A stretch of DNA of 64,000 nucleotides, from NCBI GenBank assembly GCA_035688305.1, contig DASSNC010000014.1, positions 35,484 to 99,483 on the forward strand. Reading direction: 5' to 3'. How positions within the stretch are numbered: position 1 is the first letter of the stretch; each line of letters starts with the position of its first letter. A model generated the notes under the pieces. That model searched no databases. It had not been told where the DNA came from and saw only the letters and a list, made by a program, of their open reading frames with translations. The stretch is from 66-474 sp035688305. Its GTDB lineage: Bacteria; Pseudomonadota; Gammaproteobacteria; Xanthomonadales; Rhodanobacteraceae. The position numbers were made by a program, and so were the translations under genes. Shown piece by piece: positions 15,834-24,678 of this stretch.

Positions 15834-16880
15834 TTGAAGAAATCCGATTTCCATTACGACCTGCCGACCGGGTTGATCGCGCAGCAACCGCTGCCCGAGC
15901 GCAGCGCCAGCCGCCTGCTGCTGGTCGATGCGCCGCACCAGTCGCTCGCCGATCGCGCATTCCGTGATCTGCCGGAACTGTTGCAGGCGGGCGATCTGCT
16001 GGTGTTCAACGACACGCGGGTGTTGCCGGCGCGCCTGTTCGGGCACAAGCAAAGTGGTGGTGCGGTCGAGATCATGCTCGAGCGCGTCACCGGTGCCCAC
16101 AGCGCGACCGCGATGCTGGGGGTGAGCAAGAAGCCGCGCGAGGGTGACCTGATCGAGTTGGATGACGGTACGCCGGTGCGCGTACTTGGGCGCGACGGGC
16201 AATTCTTCGCGCTGAAATTTGAGTGCGCCGAACCGCTGGAAAAGCTGCTGCTGCGCATCGGCCACATGCCGCTGCCGCCCTACATCGCGCGTCCCGACGA
16301 CGCGCGCGACAACGAGCGCTACCAGACCGTGTACGCGCGCCAGCCCGGTGCCGTGGCGGCGCCGACCGCGGGCCTGCATTTCGATGCGCCCTTGCTGGAA
16401 GCCTTGCGCGCACGCGGCGTCGATTTCGGCTACGTCACCTTGCACGTTGGCGCCGGTACGTTCCAGCCGGTGCGCAGTGAAAAGATCGAAGACCACCCCA
16501 TGCATCGCGAGTGGCTGAATGTCGGTGCGGAACTGGTTGCGAAAATCCATCGCACCCGTGCCAACGGTGGGCGCGTGATCGCGGTGGGCACCACCGTCGT
16601 GCGTGCGCTGGAAGCGGCAACAGGTGCGCATGGCGTGGAACCGTTCGCCGGGGAAACGCAGATCTTCATTTTCCCGGGTTACCACATCACCAGCGTCGAT
16701 GGCCTGATCACCAACTTTCATTTGCCGGAGTCCACCCTGATCATGCTGGTGTCGGCGTTCGCCGGGCGCGAGTTCGTGCTGTCGGCGTATCGGCACGCGG
16801 TCGCGCAGCACTACCGCTTTTATTCCTACGGCGATGCGATGCTGGTGTGGCCGCAAGGCCCGGATCCGGTTGCGTCGTGA
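15834..16880 (+). CDS. queA: S-adenosylmethionine:tRNA ribosyltransferase-isomerase
   Basis: QueA adds the ribosyl part of S-adenosylmethionine to preQ1 at tRNA position 34, the step that makes epoxyqueuosine. The 348-residue product matches the family end to end: FHYDLPTGLIAQQPLPERS, FNDTRVLPARLFG, GHMPLPPYIARPDD, the invariant PGAVAAPTAGLHFD, TLHVGAGTFQPVR and NFHLPESTLIMLVSAFAG. The start is a TTG (15834): conserved sequence begins there and no other start codon fits. The next gene, tgt, acts just before it in the pathway. Confidence 0.95.
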   Translation: MKKSDFHYDLPTGLIAQQPLPERSASRLLLVDAPHQSLADRAFRDLPELLQAGDLLVFNDTRVLPARLFGHKQSGGAVEIMLERVTGAHSATAMLGVSKKPREGDLIELDDGTPVRVLGRDGQFFALKFECAEPLEKLLLRIGHMPLPPYIARPDDARDNERYQTVYARQPGAVAAPTAGLHFDAPLLEALRARGVDFGYVTLHVGAGTFQPVRSEKIEDHPMHREWLNVGAELVAKIHRTRANGGRVIAVGTTVVRALEAATGAHGVEPFAGETQIFIFPGYHITSVDGLITNFHLPESTLIMLVSAFAGREFVLSAYRHAVAQHYRFYSYGDAMLVWPQGPDPVAS

Positions 16881-16882
16881 GC

Positions 16883-18019
16883 ATGCAGTTCGAGCTACTC
16901 GCCAGCGATGGATCCGCCCGTTGTGGCCGCATCACGTTGCCGCATGGCGTGATCGACACGCCGGCGTTCATGCCGGTCGGAACCTACGGATCGGTGAAGG
17001 CGATGACGCCGCGCGACCTTGAAGGCGTCGGTGCGCAGATCATCCTCGGCAACACCTTCCACCTGTGGTTGCGGCCGGGACTCGACGTGATCGGCGAGTT
17101 TGGCGGGCTGCACCGGTTCATCGGTTGGGACAAACCCATCCTCACCGATTCCGGCGGCTTCCAGGTGTTCTCGCTGGCGCATGCGCGCAAGCTGACCGAG
17201 GACGGTGTCACCTTCGCTTCGCCGGTGGATGGTTCGCGCGTGTTCCTGTCGCCCGAGGAATCGATGCGCATCCAGACGGTGCTCGACTCCGACATCGTGA
17301 TGGCGTTCGACGAGTGCACGCCCTACACGATCGACGGCAAGCCGGTCGCTCGCGACACCGTGCGCAACTCGATGGAGCTGTCGCTGCGCTGGGCCGCGCG
17401 TTCGCGGAGCGCGTTCGACGAACTCGGCAATCGCAATGCATTGTTCGGAATCGTGCAGGGCGGCGTGCACGACGACCTGCGTCTGCGCTCGGCCGAAGGA
17501 CTGCTTGATATCGGTTTTGATGGCTATGCACTCGGCGGCCTCGCCGTCGGCGAACCGGAAGCCGAACGCAACGCCACACTGGATGTCTGCGTGCCGCGCT
17601 TGCCCGCCGACCGGCCGCGCTACCTGATGGGCGTCGGACGCCCGGAAGACATCGTGGAGGCCGTGCGCCGCGGCATCGACATGTTCGACTGCGTGATGCC
17701 GACCCGCAATGCCCGCAATGGCTTCCTGTTCACGCGCGAAGGTACGCTGCGCATCCGCAATGCAAAGTTTGCGCACGACACGCGCCCGATCGAGGAAGCC
17801 TGCACCTGCTACGCCTGCGCCAACGGATTCTCGCGTGCCTACCTGCGGCATCTGGATCGCTGCAACGAGATCCTCGGATCGCAACTGGCCACCATCCACA
17901 ACCTGCATCACTACCTCACCTTGATGCAGGAGTTGCGCGCGGCGATCGCGGGACAGTCGCTGGAAGGTTATGTCGCGGAGTTTTACGCGCGCCGTGGGCA
18001 GCGACCCGCTGCAAGCTGA
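16883..18019 (+). CDS. tgt: Queuine tRNA-ribosyltransferase (tRNA-guanine transglycosylase)
   Basis: Tgt swaps guanine 34 for preQ1 in GUN-anticodon tRNAs. The 378-residue protein has ILGNTFHLWLRPG, the nucleophile Asp region FDECTPYTIDG, base-recognition GIVQGGVHDDLRLRSAEGL (first part), GGLAVGEP, the second Asp in FDCVMPTRNARNG and the zinc site CTCYACANGFSRAYLRHLDR. ATG 16883 matches the family N-terminus (MQFELL). An in-frame GTG at 16877 would overlap the queA stop and add only two residues. The queA-tgt pair forms a queuosine operon. Confidence 0.96.
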   Translation: MQFELLASDGSARCGRITLPHGVIDTPAFMPVGTYGSVKAMTPRDLEGVGAQIILGNTFHLWLRPGLDVIGEFGGLHRFIGWDKPILTDSGGFQVFSLAHARKLTEDGVTFASPVDGSRVFLSPEESMRIQTVLDSDIVMAFDECTPYTIDGKPVARDTVRNSMELSLRWAARSRSAFDELGNRNALFGIVQGGVHDDLRLRSAEGLLDIGFDGYALGGLAVGEPEAERNATLDVCVPRLPADRPRYLMGVGRPEDIVEAVRRGIDMFDCVMPTRNARNGFLFTREGTLRIRNAKFAHDTRPIEEACTCYACANGFSRAYLRHLDRCNEILGSQLATIHNLHHYLTLMQELRAAIAGQSLEGYVAEFYARRGQRPAAS

Positions 18020-18068
18020 TCCTGCGGGGCGTCTCCCCGGCACGCTCGTTGTCACGTAGACTGGCGCG

Positions 18069-18971
18069 ATGTTCGACACCATTCCAACCCTGGATTGCGC
18101 CGGTCGCGCGCTGAAACTTGACCGTCCGCGAATCTGCGGAATCATCAATCTCACCGACGATTCTTTCTCCGGCGACGGTTTGCACGGTGACGTCGAGGCT
18201 GCGGTCGCGCAGGGCGTCGCGATGGTCGAGGCGGGCGCCGATCTGCTGGACGTCGGTGCAGAGTCGACCCGGCCGGGCGCCACGCCGATCACGGCCGCGG
18301 ACGAAATCGCCCGCGTGGTGCCGGTGATCGCGGCGCTGACACAGCGAGTCGAAGTACCCATTTCGATTGACACTTCCAAGCCCGAAGTCATGCGTGCGGC
18401 GGTTGCCGCGGGCGCGGGCTTGATCAATGACGTGTACGCGCTGCGTCGTGAGGGCGCGCTGGACGCGGCAGCGGAACTCAAGGTGCCGCTGTGCTTGATG
18501 CACATGCAAGGCGAGCCGGGCACGATGCAGGATGACCCGCACTACGACGATGTGGTTGGCGAGGTGCATCGGTTTCTTGCTGAACGCGTATTCGCTTGCG
18601 AGATGGCGGGCATCGACAAGCGCCGGGTGCTGGTCGATCCCGGCTTCGGATTCGGCAAGACACTGGAGCACAATCTCGCGCTGCTGCGCGGGCTGGAGCG
18701 CTTCCATGATCTCGCGGCGGGCGTGTTGGTGGGCTTGTCCCGCAAGGCGATGATCGGAACACTGGCCGGCCGCAAAGGTGGCGCCGAGCGTGCCGCCGGC
18801 TCCGCTGCGGCGGCCTTGATCGCAGTGCAGCGCGGGGCCTCGATCGTGCGTGTGCACGACGTTGCGCAGACCCGTGACGCGTTGGCCGTGTGGCAGGCGG
18901 TGCATGCGGAGGACGCGCCCGCGAAGCGGGTCGAGCAGCCGTTCGGTTCGCAACGATTCGGCGACGATTGA
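18069..18971 (+). CDS. folP: Dihydropteroate synthase
   Basis: FolP joins p-aminobenzoate to dihydropterin pyrophosphate in folate synthesis and is the sulfonamide target. The 300-residue TIM barrel has DVGAESTRPGA, ISIDTSKPEVMRAAVAAGAG, LINDVYALR, LMHMQGEPGTMQ, DPGFGFGKTLEHNL and VGLSRKAMIG. One oddity: the first signature, usually NVTPDSFSDGG, reads NLTDDSFSGDG, with Asp replacing Pro and the loop reordered. The catalytic Asp, Ser and Phe positions remain. A palindromic repeat follows at 18990, before glmM. Confidence 0.95.
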   Translation: MFDTIPTLDCAGRALKLDRPRICGIINLTDDSFSGDGLHGDVEAAVAQGVAMVEAGADLLDVGAESTRPGATPITAADEIARVVPVIAALTQRVEVPISIDTSKPEVMRAAVAAGAGLINDVYALRREGALDAAAELKVPLCLMHMQGEPGTMQDDPHYDDVVGEVHRFLAERVFACEMAGIDKRRVLVDPGFGFGKTLEHNLALLRGLERFHDLAAGVLVGLSRKAMIGTLAGRKGGAERAAGSAAAALIAVQRGASIVRVHDVAQTRDALAVWQAVHAEDAPAKRVEQPFGSQRFGDD

Positions 18972-18989
18972 TGCGGCGCTGAACACCCT

Positions 18990-19109
18990 CGTCATTCCGG
19001 GGCCGGCCCGAAAAGGCCCGGAACCCGGAATCCAGACCCTGTGTTGCAAAGATGAAGTTGGATTCCGGGTTCTGCGTTGGACTGCCTCCACGGCAGTCCC
19101 GGAATGACG
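18990..19109. repeat. Palindromic intergenic repeat with CGTCATTCC ends
   Basis: CGTCATTCC (18990-18998) faces GGAATGACG (19101-19109). Inside, AACCCGGAATCCAG and TGGATTCCGGGTT form a second inverted pair. The 120-base element lies between folP and glmM and could fold into a long cruciform or transcript hairpin. It looks like a REP- or MITE-type dispersed repeat; no second copy occurs in this window. Confidence 0.7.
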
Positions 19110-19152
19110 ACGCGTTATCATGTGCTTGTCCCTCGTCGCTCGTCCCTCAACC

Positions 19153-20526
19153 ATGCCCGACTCACGCGTCCCGAGCCCCCAGCCGCGCAAGAAGTACTTC
19201 GGTACCGACGGCATCCGCGGTCGCGTCGGCGAATGGCCGATCACGGCCGAGTTCATGCTGAAGCTGGGCCGCGCCGCGGGCGTGGTGCTGAGCGATGGCA
19301 AACGACCGCTGGTCTTGATCGGCAAGGACACGCGCGTGTCGGGCTACATGTTCGAATCGGCGCTGGAGGCCGGGCTGGTTGCAGCCGGCGCCAACGTCGG
19401 TCTGCTCGGACCACTGCCAACGCCTGCGGTGGCACAGCTGACCCGCGAGCTCGGTGCCAGCGCCGGCATCGTGATCAGCGCCTCGCACAATCCCTACGAG
19501 GACAACGGAATCAAGTTCTTCTCCGCCAATGGCGAAAAGCTCGATGATGCGTTGGAGCTGGCCATTGAACGGGAAATCGAGGCGCCGTTCGTGACGGTGT
19601 CGCCGGAACTGCTTGGCAAGGCACGCCGCATCGAAGATGCCGACGAACGCTACGTCCGCTTCTGCCTCGGCACCGTGGCCACGCCGCCGGACCTCTCCGG
19701 CATGCACATCGTGCTGGATTGCGCACACGGCGCCACCTACGCCGTTGCGCCCAAGGTGTTCGCGGCACTGGGGGCAAAGGTTACGCGTATCGGTTGCGAA
19801 CCAGATGGCTTCAATATCAACCGCGAAGTCGGTTCCACCCACCCTGCGACGTTGCGTGGCGCGGTCATCGAATTGGGCGCCGACCTCGGCATCGCCTTCG
19901 ATGGCGATGGCGACCGCGTGCAGATGATCGACCGCAACGGCAAGCTCGCGGATGGCGATGATCTGCTCTACGTGATCGCGAACGACTGGTTGGCGAGCGG
20001 TCGCTTGCGCGGGCCGGTGGTCGGCACACTGATGAGCAACTTCGGGCTGGAACTCGCCCTGACCGGAGCCGGCGCGCGGTTCCTGCGTGCCAATGTCGGT
20101 GACCGTTACGTCCTGCAGCAATTGAAGGAGCACGACGGCATGCTCGGCGGCGAGACCTCCGGGCACATCCTGTGCCTGGATCGGGCCAGCACCGGTGACG
20201 GCATTGTTTCGGCTTTGGCGGTGCTGGACGCGCTGGCGCGCGCCGGCAAGGACCTGTCCGCGGCGTGCGCGAGTCTCAACAAGTTGCCGCAGATTACCCG
20301 CAACGTGCGCGCGGCGGGTGCGCGCAGGGCCCTGTCGAGCGTGTCGGTACAGGGAGTGCTGGCCAACGTTCAGGACGTCTTGCGCGGTCGTGGGCGGGTG
20401 GTGCTGCGCGCGTCCGGCACCGAACCGCTGGTCCGCGTCACCATCGAGGGCGAGGACGCCGACGAGGTGGAGTCGCTGGCCGCGCGGCTTGCGGCTGCGG
20501 TGGAAAGTGCCGCGGCGGCCGCGTAA
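19153..20526 (+). CDS. glmM: Phosphoglucosamine mutase
   Basis: GlmM interconverts glucosamine-6-phosphate and glucosamine-1-phosphate on the way to UDP-GlcNAc for peptidoglycan and LPS. The 457-residue protein has KYFGTDGIRGRVGEWPIT at the start, the phosphoserine loop GIVISASHNPYEDNGIKFF (Ser about residue 108), the metal loop FDGDGDRV, the sugar loop GGETSGHI and the phosphate loop LRASGTEPLVRV. ATG 19153 gives the usual start; the open frame before it is non-conserved. folP-glmM order is common in gammaproteobacteria. The RapZ protein elsewhere in this window controls the same pathway in E. coli. Confidence 0.96.
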   Translation: MPDSRVPSPQPRKKYFGTDGIRGRVGEWPITAEFMLKLGRAAGVVLSDGKRPLVLIGKDTRVSGYMFESALEAGLVAAGANVGLLGPLPTPAVAQLTRELGASAGIVISASHNPYEDNGIKFFSANGEKLDDALELAIEREIEAPFVTVSPELLGKARRIEDADERYVRFCLGTVATPPDLSGMHIVLDCAHGATYAVAPKVFAALGAKVTRIGCEPDGFNINREVGSTHPATLRGAVIELGADLGIAFDGDGDRVQMIDRNGKLADGDDLLYVIANDWLASGRLRGPVVGTLMSNFGLELALTGAGARFLRANVGDRYVLQQLKEHDGMLGGETSGHILCLDRASTGDGIVSALAVLDALARAGKDLSAACASLNKLPQITRNVRAAGARRALSSVSVQGVLANVQDVLRGRGRVVLRASGTEPLVRVTIEGEDADEVESLAARLAAAVESAAAAA

Positions 20527-20537
20527 GGCGGCCAGAA

Positions 20538-20574
20538 CAAACCGCCCCGCGGCGCACGGCCGGCGGGGCGTTTG
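20538..20574. terminator. Bidirectional terminator between convergent glmM and sodB
   Basis: CGCCCCGC (20543-20550) pairs with GCGGGGCG (20563-20570). The stem is flanked by AAAC on the left and TTT on the right, so it can serve either strand. It is the only structure in the 58-base convergent gap. Confidence 0.75.
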
Positions 20575-20584
20575 CGTGTGAGAC

Positions 20585-21163
20585 TTACGCCATCTGGCTG
20601 GCGGCGAAATCCCAGTTCACCAGGTTCCAGTAGGCGTCAACATATTTCGCGCGTGCGTTGCGGTAGTCGATGTAATACGCATGTTCCCACACGTCGCAGG
20701 TCAGCAGCGGCCGGTCGCTGCCGGTGATCGGGGTGCCCGCGTTGGACGTGCTGACCAGTCCCAGCGAGCCGTCGGCGCGCTGCACCAGCCAGGCCCAGCC
20801 GGAACCGAAGGTGCCGGTCGCGAGCTTGGCGAACTCGGCCTTGAACTTGGCGACATCGCCAAAGGCCTTGCTGATGGCATCGGCCAGCTTGCCGGATGGA
20901 TCGCCGCCGCCCTTGGGCGAGAGCGAGTTCCAGTAGAAGGTGTGGTTCCACGTCTGCGCGGCGTTGTTGAACATGCCGCCGGTGGCCTTCTTCACGATCG
21001 CTTCAAGATTGAGATCGGCAAACTCGGTGCCCTCGATCTGCTTGTTGAGGTTGCTGACGTAGGCGGCGTGGTGCTTGCCGTAGTGGAAATCCAGCGTTTC
21101 CTCGGAGATGTGCGGTGCCAGCGCGTTGCGCTCGTAGGGGAGCGGGGGAAGTTCGATCGCCAT
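20585..21163 (-). CDS. sodB: Iron superoxide dismutase
   Basis: SodB converts superoxide to oxygen and hydrogen peroxide in the cytoplasm. The 192-residue protein has the metal ligands His (TLDFHYGKHHAAYV), His (NHTFYWNSL), and Asp/His (LTCDVWEHAYYIDYRNAR). AAQTWNHTFYWNSLSP and the short N-terminus MAIELPPLPYERNAL are typical of the iron type. AAGGAG lies seven bases before ATG 21163, an excellent ribosome site, so the longer open frame upstream is not used. It is divergent from grxD. Confidence 0.96.
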   Translation of the reverse strand: MAIELPPLPYERNALAPHISEETLDFHYGKHHAAYVSNLNKQIEGTEFADLNLEAIVKKATGGMFNNAAQTWNHTFYWNSLSPKGGGDPSGKLADAISKAFGDVAKFKAEFAKLATGTFGSGWAWLVQRADGSLGLVSTSNAGTPITGSDRPLLTCDVWEHAYYIDYRNARAKYVDAYWNLVNWDFAASQMA

Positions 21164-21222
21164 ATGGATTCTCCTTGGTTTCGATGGTTTGGACGGGCCA
21201 GCTTGGCGGCGTGAGGGCCTGA

Positions 21223-21228
21223 TACAAT
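21223..21228 (+). promoter_or_regulatory. Possible -10 box for grxD
   Basis: GATACAATTC contains TACAAT, five of six consensus -10 bases, 41 bases before the grxD ATG. No good -35 box stands at 17 bases, so an activator or another sigma factor may be needed. Weak call. Confidence 0.35.
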
Positions 21229-21269
21229 TCACGCTCTTCGCAAGACTCCGCTCTCCATTGTAGACCCTT

Positions 21270-21599
21270 ATGGACGTCACCGAACGCATCAAGCAGACCC
21301 TCTCCGGCCATCCCATCGTGCTGTACATGAAGGGCACGCCCGATTATCCGATGTGCGGGTTTTCCATGCGCACCTCGCAGGCCCTCAACGCCATCGGCGC
21401 CGAATATTTTTCGGTGAACGTGCTCGAGGATCCGGAAATCCGCGCCAACCTGCCGCGCTATTCGAACTGGCCGACGTTCCCGCAGTTGTACATCCACGGC
21501 GAACTGATCGGCGGTTGCGACATCACGCTGGAGTTGTATGAATCCGGTGAGTTGCAGCGCATGGTCGCGGAAGCCACCAAGCAAACGGCCGCGCAATGA
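21270..21599 (+). CDS. grxD: Monothiol glutaredoxin, Grx4 type
   Basis: A 109-residue CGFS-type glutaredoxin (PDYPMCGFSMRTSQAL, active Cys about residue 30) with the glutathione-binding TVP-like SNWPTFPQLYIHGELIGGCD loop (first 20 residues given). Such proteins bind a bridging [2Fe-2S] cluster with glutathione, often with BolA partners, and deliver iron-sulfur clusters. A BolA-family gene is at 55568 in this window. The stop overlaps the start of the next gene (ATGA). Confidence 0.96.
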   Translation: MDVTERIKQTLSGHPIVLYMKGTPDYPMCGFSMRTSQALNAIGAEYFSVNVLEDPEIRANLPRYSNWPTFPQLYIHGELIGGCDITLELYESGELQRMVAEATKQTAAQ

Positions 21600-22381
21600 G
21601 CTTGCCCGTCGCGCACCTGCCGGCGGACTGGACGCCCGCCGCGGGTTCGTTGGCGGACCGGGTGATCCTGATTACCGGTGCCGCCGGCGGTCTCGGCCGT
21701 GCCTCGGCACTCGCGTGCGCGAAGGCTGGCGCCACCGTGTTGCTGGCCGACCGCAAGGCGCGCACGCTGGAACCGGTGTACGACGAAGTCGCGGCGTTGC
21801 CGGGCGTGGCGCAGCCGGTGCTGCAGCCGATGGACCTCCAAGGCGCATCGCCGCTCGAGTACCAGACCCTCGCGCAATCCATCGAACGCCAGTTGGGCCG
21901 GCTCGACGGCATCGTGCACACCGCGGTGAAGTGCGAGGGCCTCACGCCGCTCGGCATGCTGTCGCCCGAGGAATGGATTTCCACGCTGCACGTGGATCTG
22001 TCCGCGCCGTTCCTGCTGACGCAAGCCTGCATGCCGTTGTTGCTGGCACGCGAGGACAGTGCCGTGGTGTTCGTCCTGGACGATCCCGCGCGCATGGGCC
22101 GCGCGCACTGGGGCGCCTACGGCGTCGCCAAGGCGGGCCTCGAAGGCCTGGCGTCGATCCTGCACGAAGAGACCGACGAAACGCCGATGCGCGTGCATAC
22201 GTTGTTGCCGGCGCCCATGCGCACCGCGTTGCGCCGCACGATATGGGCGGGCGAGGACCCGACCACGGTGTCGACGCCCGCGGCGGCTGCGGATGCAGTC
22301 GTCTATTTGTTGACCCCGGCGGCGCGCGCCGCGCGCGGGAAGTTGCTGGACCTGCGCGCACGCGCGAACGACAAGGGGTAG
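21596..22381 (+). CDS. YciK-like short-chain dehydrogenase/reductase
   Basis: The 261-residue Rossmann-fold protein has the NAD(P) motif ITGAAGGLGRASALACAKAG (about residue 26), the GIVHTAVKCEGLTPLG strand and the active-site YGVAKAGLEG (Tyr-x3-Lys). The usual catalytic Ser position reads FVLDDPARMGR, without a clear Ser, which may weaken classical activity. It resembles E. coli YciK, whose substrate is unknown. It is coupled to grxD by a four-base overlap and to the marC-like gene by a four-base gap. Confidence 0.85.
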   Translation: MSLPVAHLPADWTPAAGSLADRVILITGAAGGLGRASALACAKAGATVLLADRKARTLEPVYDEVAALPGVAQPVLQPMDLQGASPLEYQTLAQSIERQLGRLDGIVHTAVKCEGLTPLGMLSPEEWISTLHVDLSAPFLLTQACMPLLLAREDSAVVFVLDDPARMGRAHWGAYGVAKAGLEGLASILHEETDETPMRVHTLLPAPMRTALRRTIWAGEDPTTVSTPAAAADAVVYLLTPAARAARGKLLDLRARANDKG

Positions 22382-22385
22382 ACGC

Positions 22386-22991
22386 ATGCACACGCATATC
22401 ACCGTGCTGTCGGCGGGCGTGATGCTGTTCCTGGTACTCGATCCGCTCGGCAACGTACCGTTTTTCCTGACGATCCTCAAGCAGGTGCCACCCAAGCGCC
22501 GGCGCTGGGTGATGGTCCGCGAGTTGCTGATCGCGCTGGTGGTGCTGGTCGCGTTCCTGGTGGGCGGACGCGAATTGTTGGCGATCATGCAACTGCGCCA
22601 GGAAGCCATCAGCATTGCCGGTGGCATCGTGTTGTTCCTGATCGCGATCAAGATGGTGTTTCCGCCGAAGGACGGCGCCATCTTCGGGCCGGTGGGGCAG
22701 GGTGAACCCTTCATCGTGCCGTTGGCGATACCCGGCGTGGCGGGACCCTCGGCGATGGCGGCCTTGCTGTTGTTGACCAGCACCCAGCCCGGGCGTCAAA
22801 TGGAATGGGGCATCGCGTTGCTGGCGGCGTGGTTGGCCACCGCCGTGATCCTGTTGAGTTCAACGTGGCTGTTCAAGCTGCTTGGCGAGAGCGTGTTGAC
22901 CGCACTGGAACGCGTGATGGGCATGTTGCTGATCGCGTTGTCGGTGCAGATGTTCCTGGGCGGGTTGGAAGCGTATCTCCACGCAGGCTGA
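22386..22991 (+). CDS. MarC-family inner-membrane protein
   Basis: A 201-residue protein with six hydrophobic segments; the first contains the family motif LVLDPLGNVPFFLTILK, and a later one FIVPLAIPGVAGPSAMAAL. The MarC/UPF0056 family was once linked to antibiotic resistance, but its transport role is unproven. It is third in a run grxD-SDR-marC-ppnN, all with short gaps. Confidence 0.9.
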   Translation: MHTHITVLSAGVMLFLVLDPLGNVPFFLTILKQVPPKRRRWVMVRELLIALVVLVAFLVGGRELLAIMQLRQEAISIAGGIVLFLIAIKMVFPPKDGAIFGPVGQGEPFIVPLAIPGVAGPSAMAALLLLTSTQPGRQMEWGIALLAAWLATAVILLSSTWLFKLLGESVLTALERVMGMLLIALSVQMFLGGLEAYLHAG

Positions 22992-23006
22992 GCAAAGGAG
23001 CCCGGC

Positions 23007-24416
23007 ATGCAAGACACCGTGAAACCCGTCGCAGCGCGCGCTGCGACCGTCAACGCCCAGGTCGTGCCAACCGGCATGCTCGACGTGTTGTCGCGTGACG
23101 AGATCGCGCGCTTGCGCGACGCGACTTCGGCAGGATTGCACACCTTGCTGCGCTCCTGCGTGCTGGCGGTGCTGACTTCAGGTGCGATGCACGACAGCGC
23201 GCGCGCGCTGCTCGGGCAGTACCCGGACTTCGACATCGAGGTGCTGCAACAGGATCGCGGGATCAAACTGGATTTGCACAACGCCCCCGCGCAAGCGTTC
23301 GTCGACGGCAAGATCATCCGTGGCACCAACGAGCTGTTGTTCGCGGTGTTGCGCGACATCGTGTACGTGTCGACCAAGTTGAAGTCGGGCGAGTTCAACC
23401 TGTCCGAATCCAGTGGCATCACGCATGCGGTGTTCGACATCCTGCGCAATGCGCGGGTGCTGCGTGCGCGTTTCGATCCCAACCTGGTGGTGTGCTGGGG
23501 CGGCCATTCGATCTCGCGCGAGGAATACGACTACACCAAGACGGTCGGCTACCAGCTCGGCTTGCGCGGCATGGACATCTGCACCGGCTGCGGCCCGGGT
23601 GCCATGAAGGGCCCGATGAAGGGCGCGACCATTGCCCACGCCAAGCAACGCCACTACGACAATCGCTACATCGGTCTGACCGAACCCAGCATCATTGCGG
23701 CCGAGTCGCCGAACCCGATCGTCAACAGCCTGGTGATCCTGCCCGACATCGAAAAGCGGCTGGAAGCCTTCGTGCGCACCGGCCACGGCTTCATCGTGTT
23801 CCCCGGCGGCGTCGGTACCTGCGAGGAAATCCTGTACCTGCTCGGCATCCTGTTGCACCCGGCCAATGCGCATATCCCGTTCCCGCTGGTGTTCACCGGG
23901 CCTACGGTGGCGGCGGATTATTTTGCGGAGATCGACAAATTCCTGCGGCTGGTTCTGGGCGATGCCGTGGCGCAGCGCTATCGCATCATCATTGACGATC
24001 CGGTAGCGGTCGCGCACGCGATGCGGGACGGCATCGTGACCGTGCGCGACCATCGCGTCGAGCAGCACGATGCGTTCTTCTTCAATTGGGAGATCACCAT
24101 CGATCTTCCATTCCAGCAGCCGTTCGAGGCCACGCACGCCGCGATGGCCGCGCTGGACCTGCACCGCGGCCGGCCACCGCATGAACTTGCCGCCGACATG
24201 CGGCGCGCGTTTTCGGGCATCGTCGCGGGCAACGTGAAGGAAGAGGGTATGCACCAGATCGACCAGCATGGTCCCTACGAAATCCATGGCGAACCGGATT
24301 TCATGCACGCGCTCGACGACTTGCTGAAGGGTTTTGCGGCGGCGCATCGCATGAAACTGCCCGGCAGCAAGTACGTGCCGTGCTATCGGATCGTTGGCGG
24401 GGAATCGGCCGACTGA
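23007..24416 (+). CDS. ppnN: Nucleotide 5'-monophosphate nucleosidase (LOG family)
   Basis: PpnN (formerly YgdH) cleaves purine and pyrimidine nucleoside monophosphates to base and ribose-5-phosphate and is stimulated by (p)ppGpp in E. coli. The 469-residue protein aligns along the whole family: an N-terminal MLDVLSRDEIARLRD domain, the LOG core VVCWGGHSISREEYDYTKTV (20 shown), GCGPGAMKGPMKGA, the active-site PGGVGTCEEILYLLGIL, and a C-terminal RRAFSGIVAGNVKEEG segment. An AAAGGAG ribosome site precedes the ATG. End of its operon. Confidence 0.94.
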   Translation: MQDTVKPVAARAATVNAQVVPTGMLDVLSRDEIARLRDATSAGLHTLLRSCVLAVLTSGAMHDSARALLGQYPDFDIEVLQQDRGIKLDLHNAPAQAFVDGKIIRGTNELLFAVLRDIVYVSTKLKSGEFNLSESSGITHAVFDILRNARVLRARFDPNLVVCWGGHSISREEYDYTKTVGYQLGLRGMDICTGCGPGAMKGPMKGATIAHAKQRHYDNRYIGLTEPSIIAAESPNPIVNSLVILPDIEKRLEAFVRTGHGFIVFPGGVGTCEEILYLLGILLHPANAHIPFPLVFTGPTVAADYFAEIDKFLRLVLGDAVAQRYRIIIDDPVAVAHAMRDGIVTVRDHRVEQHDAFFFNWEITIDLPFQQPFEATHAAMAALDLHRGRPPHELAADMRRAFSGIVAGNVKEEGMHQIDQHGPYEIHGEPDFMHALDDLLKGFAAAHRMKLPGSKYVPCYRIVGGESAD

Positions 24417-24443
24417 CGTTTTAAGGCGCTGCGCAAAAAAGCA

Positions 24444-24633
24444 TTTGACACGGATTGACACGGATAAAAGCGGGTAGAGCGAATGCGATCAAGAGCGAGC
24501 TTTGAGAACGATTTGCTTCGAATCTGACTGGATGCGGGAACCGGATCAAGAGCGTGCATTTGACAGGATTGGCGCTGACGCGCAGGGGCTGCTGCAGACG
24601 AATCTGCTCTTATCCGTGTTGATCCGTGTCAAA
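24444..24633. repeat. 190-bp element with inverted ATCCGTG-rich ends (copy A)
   Basis: The 27-base left end 24444-24470 (starting TTTGACACGGATTGACACGG) matches the inverted right end 24607-24633 at 24 positions. On the plus strand the right end carries ATCCGTG at 24612 and 24622, exactly 10 bases apart. The interior has no reading frame of note. Related sequences occur at 49850-49930 and 63228-63296. It fills the ppnN-mutL gap. Confidence 0.75.
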
Positions 24634-24678
24634 CGCTGTTGATCTGCAGTGGGTCTCATCTCCGTTATCCTCCGCGCG

